Source of the DNA: Acidobacteriaceae bacterium
GTDB lineage: Bacteria; Acidobacteriota; Terriglobia; Terriglobales; Acidobacteriaceae
Assembly: GCA_903642225.1 (NCBI GenBank)
Contig: CAHJWI010000016.1
Coordinates: forward strand, 18,206 to 82,205
Direction of reading: 5' to 3'
Length of the DNA stretch: 64,000 bases
The translations under genes and the position numbers were made by a program. Positions 62,710 through 64,000 of this stretch are shown here, piece after piece. A model generated the notes under the pieces. That model was given only the letters and a program-made list of their open reading frames with translations, had not been told where the DNA came from and did no database searches. Position 1 is the first letter of the stretch; every line of letters begins with the position of its first letter.

Positions 62710-63032
62710 TCGTTCCAGTCCGCGCCATCGCTTTCTTGTGACCGACAGAGCCAAATCCGGTTTTCCTTGATCTGCAGCCGTTTTCCACCGACGCTCCAGG
62801 GCGTACAGTCGAGCTTGCTCACGGAACCGCAATCCTCCTGTTCGATTGCCTCAACAAACCCTACATCTTGTGCTTGCACTCCCACTTGGCGCGAGCTACA
62901 GTAGCCATACTGCAGAAGAGCGGTTCGCATCCGCTCCTGGGCAAAACTCTGCCACGGCGAAATAAAAGCGAATAGACTCAAATCTGCCGCTCCCAGTGGC
63001 AAGCACCCCGCACCAACGTATCCCGGCATCAT
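62706..63032 (-). CDS. Small Cys-containing protein, possibly exported
   Basis: 108 residues from an ATG at 63032 (or 63029). The first about 30 residues are moderately hydrophobic and could be a signal. The rest has a protein-like pattern with spaced Cys (Gly-Tyr-Cys-Ser-Ser, Glu-Asp-Cys-Gly, Leu-Asp-Cys-Thr, Trp-Leu-Cys-Arg), possibly disulfide-bonded. The C-terminus overlaps the selO stop. No family recognised. It is divergent from the ribonucleotide reductase gene with a gap of about 45 bp. Confidence 0.5.
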   Translation of the reverse strand: MMPGYVGAGCLPLGAADLSLFAFISPWQSFAQERMRTALLQYGYCSSRQVGVQAQDVGFVEAIEQEDCGSVSKLDCTPWSVGGKRLQIKENRIWLCRSQESDGADWND

Positions 63033-63077
63033 CACCCCGCAGAGGCACCACTGCCTCCACACTTTCCAAGGAGCACC

Positions 63078-64000
63078 ATGGCGACGACCACCATCCAGAC
63101 CAGCCTGTCCGACATCACACCAGGCTTCCCCGTCCGCGAAGAAACACCCGTCATGCACGTCAAAAAGCGGAACGGCTCACTGGAGTCCGTCGACGTCAAC
63201 AAGATCGTCAAGGCCGTCCAGCGCTGCTCGCAAGGCCTCACCCACGTCGACGCCATCCGCATCGCGTCCAAGACCATCGGCGGACTCTACGACGGCGCCA
63301 CGACCCGCGAACTCGACACCATTTCCATCGACACCGCCGCCTCCCTCATCGCAGAGGAGCCGCAGTATTCCAAGCTCGCCGCACGCCTCCTGCTCGCCAC
63401 TATTCTCAAAGAGGTCTACAACCAGGACATCCACTCCTTTTCGCAATCCGTGGCCTACGGCGAGCGCGAAGGCATCATCTCTCCCGCCACCGCTGAGTTT
63501 GTCAAGGTCCACGGCCGCAAGCTCAACCATGCCATCGACGAAGGCCTCTCCGACCGCTTCGAATACTTCGGCCTGCGCACCGTTTACGACCGCTATCTCC
63601 TGCGCGACCCCCTCAGCCGCAAGGTCATCGAGACGCCCCAGCACTTCTTCCTTCGCGTCAGCTGCGGCCTCGCCGGCACACCGCACGAGGCTATCGAGTT
63701 CTATAACCTCATTGCAGCGCACGACTACATGCCCAGCTCGCCGACCCTCTTCAACTCCGGCACCCGCCACCCCCAAATGTCGAGCTGCTACCTCCACGAT
63801 TCCCCCGGCGACTCGCTCGAGTCCATCTACGACAGCTACAAGGACGTCGCCCTGCTCAGCAAGTTCTCCGGTGGCATCGGCCTCGCCTTCCACCGCGTCC
63901 GCTCCGAGGGCTCGCTCATCCGCGCCACCAACGGCCTGTCCAACGGCATCATCCCCTGGCTCCGCACCCTCGACTCCTCCGTCGCCGCGGTCAACCAGGG
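63078..64000 (+). CDS. nrdA: Ribonucleoside-diphosphate reductase large subunit (partial)
   Basis: The first 307 codons of a class I reductase alpha chain, cut by the window edge. The ATG at 63078 has an AAGGAG box. An N-terminal ATP-cone (about 24-115; Val-Lys-Lys-Arg-Asn-Gly-Ser) suggests allosteric control of overall activity. The N-terminal barrel domain then shows Tyr-Met-Pro-Ser-Ser-Pro-Thr-Leu-Phe-Asn-Ser-Gly and the first redox-active Cys in Ser-Ser-Cys-Tyr-Leu. Further active-site residues lie beyond 64000. No NrdR-box pair was noticed upstream. Confidence 0.93.
   Translation, partial: MATTTIQTSLSDITPGFPVREETPVMHVKKRNGSLESVDVNKIVKAVQRCSQGLTHVDAIRIASKTIGGLYDGATTRELDTISIDTAASLIAEEPQYSKLAARLLLATILKEVYNQDIHSFSQSVAYGEREGIISPATAEFVKVHGRKLNHAIDEGLSDRFEYFGLRTVYDRYLLRDPLSRKVIETPQHFFLRVSCGLAGTPHEAIEFYNLIAAHDYMPSSPTLFNSGTRHPQMSSCYLHDSPGDSLESIYDSYKDVALLSKFSGGIGLAFHRVRSEGSLIRATNGLSNGIIPWLRTLDSSVAAVNQ

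Noticed and set aside
1..64000. CRISPR array, transposase or phage genes
   Set aside because: No regularly spaced repeats and no recognisable transposase, integrase or phage structural protein were found anywhere in the window.

Overview
The window looks like a chromosomal segment of a GC-rich, Gram-negative Acidobacteriota, most likely a Terriglobus/Granulicella/Edaphobacter-type member of Terriglobia. That placement is inferred. It rests on an Oar-like TonB-dependent receptor with an N-terminal carboxypeptidase-regulatory-like domain, lipid A synthesis (LpxD), DUF4136, a DUF2126/circularly permuted ATP-grasp cluster, PdxS/PdxT-type vitamin B6 synthesis and an aa3-like oxidase operon with a Gly/Asp-rich subunit III leader. 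Most of the window is ordinary, densely packed chromosome; decayed or uninformative stretches lie at 1-623, 55540-56812, 58258-58714 and 59401-59915.

Region 1 (0.6-13.9 kb) is an amino-sugar/glycan utilisation locus. A leftward operon reads lacI-type repressor, GH2 exo-glucosaminidase-like enzyme, APC permease, GH3 glycosidase. Divergent from it is a large TonB-dependent receptor, followed by a convergent GH20 beta-N-acetylhexosaminidase. The lacI/receptor gap holds a good sigma70-type promoter and, just past the expected transcription start, a perfect 18-bp palindrome that is the obvious candidate operator. GH20 plus a CsxA-like GH2 points to chitin/chitosan-type oligosaccharides.

Region 2 (14.3-22.4 kb): tRNA-Ser(GGA), then a transglutaminase-DUF2126 protein, a circularly permuted ATP-grasp/alpha-E fusion, a second transglutaminase and a GT4 glycosyltransferase. 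The first two genes are translationally coupled. This is a predicted peptide/amide-ligase system whose product is unknown.

Region 3 (22.4-34.7 kb) is mostly housekeeping: thiS (with an odd tail after its Gly-Gly), thiD, pyrF, accA and dnaE, with a CPBP-type membrane protein that lacks the catalytic glutamates, a lipoprotein, a DUF4136 protein and a secreted ricin-lectin/glycosidase. Region 4 (35-43.4 kb) carries a Tat-exported PaoABC-type molybdenum aldehyde oxidoreductase, RecQ with two HRDC domains, and pdxS-pdxT (PdxS has an internal insertion). Region 5 (43.6-49.6 kb) is a coxB-ctaD-coxC operon and a CCA-adding-type nucleotidyltransferase with a roughly 300-residue Lys/Ala-rich, histone-H1-like tail. 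Region 6 (49.8-55.5 kb) contains lpxD, a REC-domain protein, a lipoprotein, tmk, a DUF885-like protein without the family's HExxxxH site, and tRNA-Ser(CGA). Region 7 (55.5-64 kb) starts with low-coding sequence, then a second APC permease, a frameshifted gene, a RidA-family protein, a decayed gene, a Tat-type SDR, SelO, a small Cys-containing protein and the start of a ribonucleotide reductase large subunit cut by the window edge.
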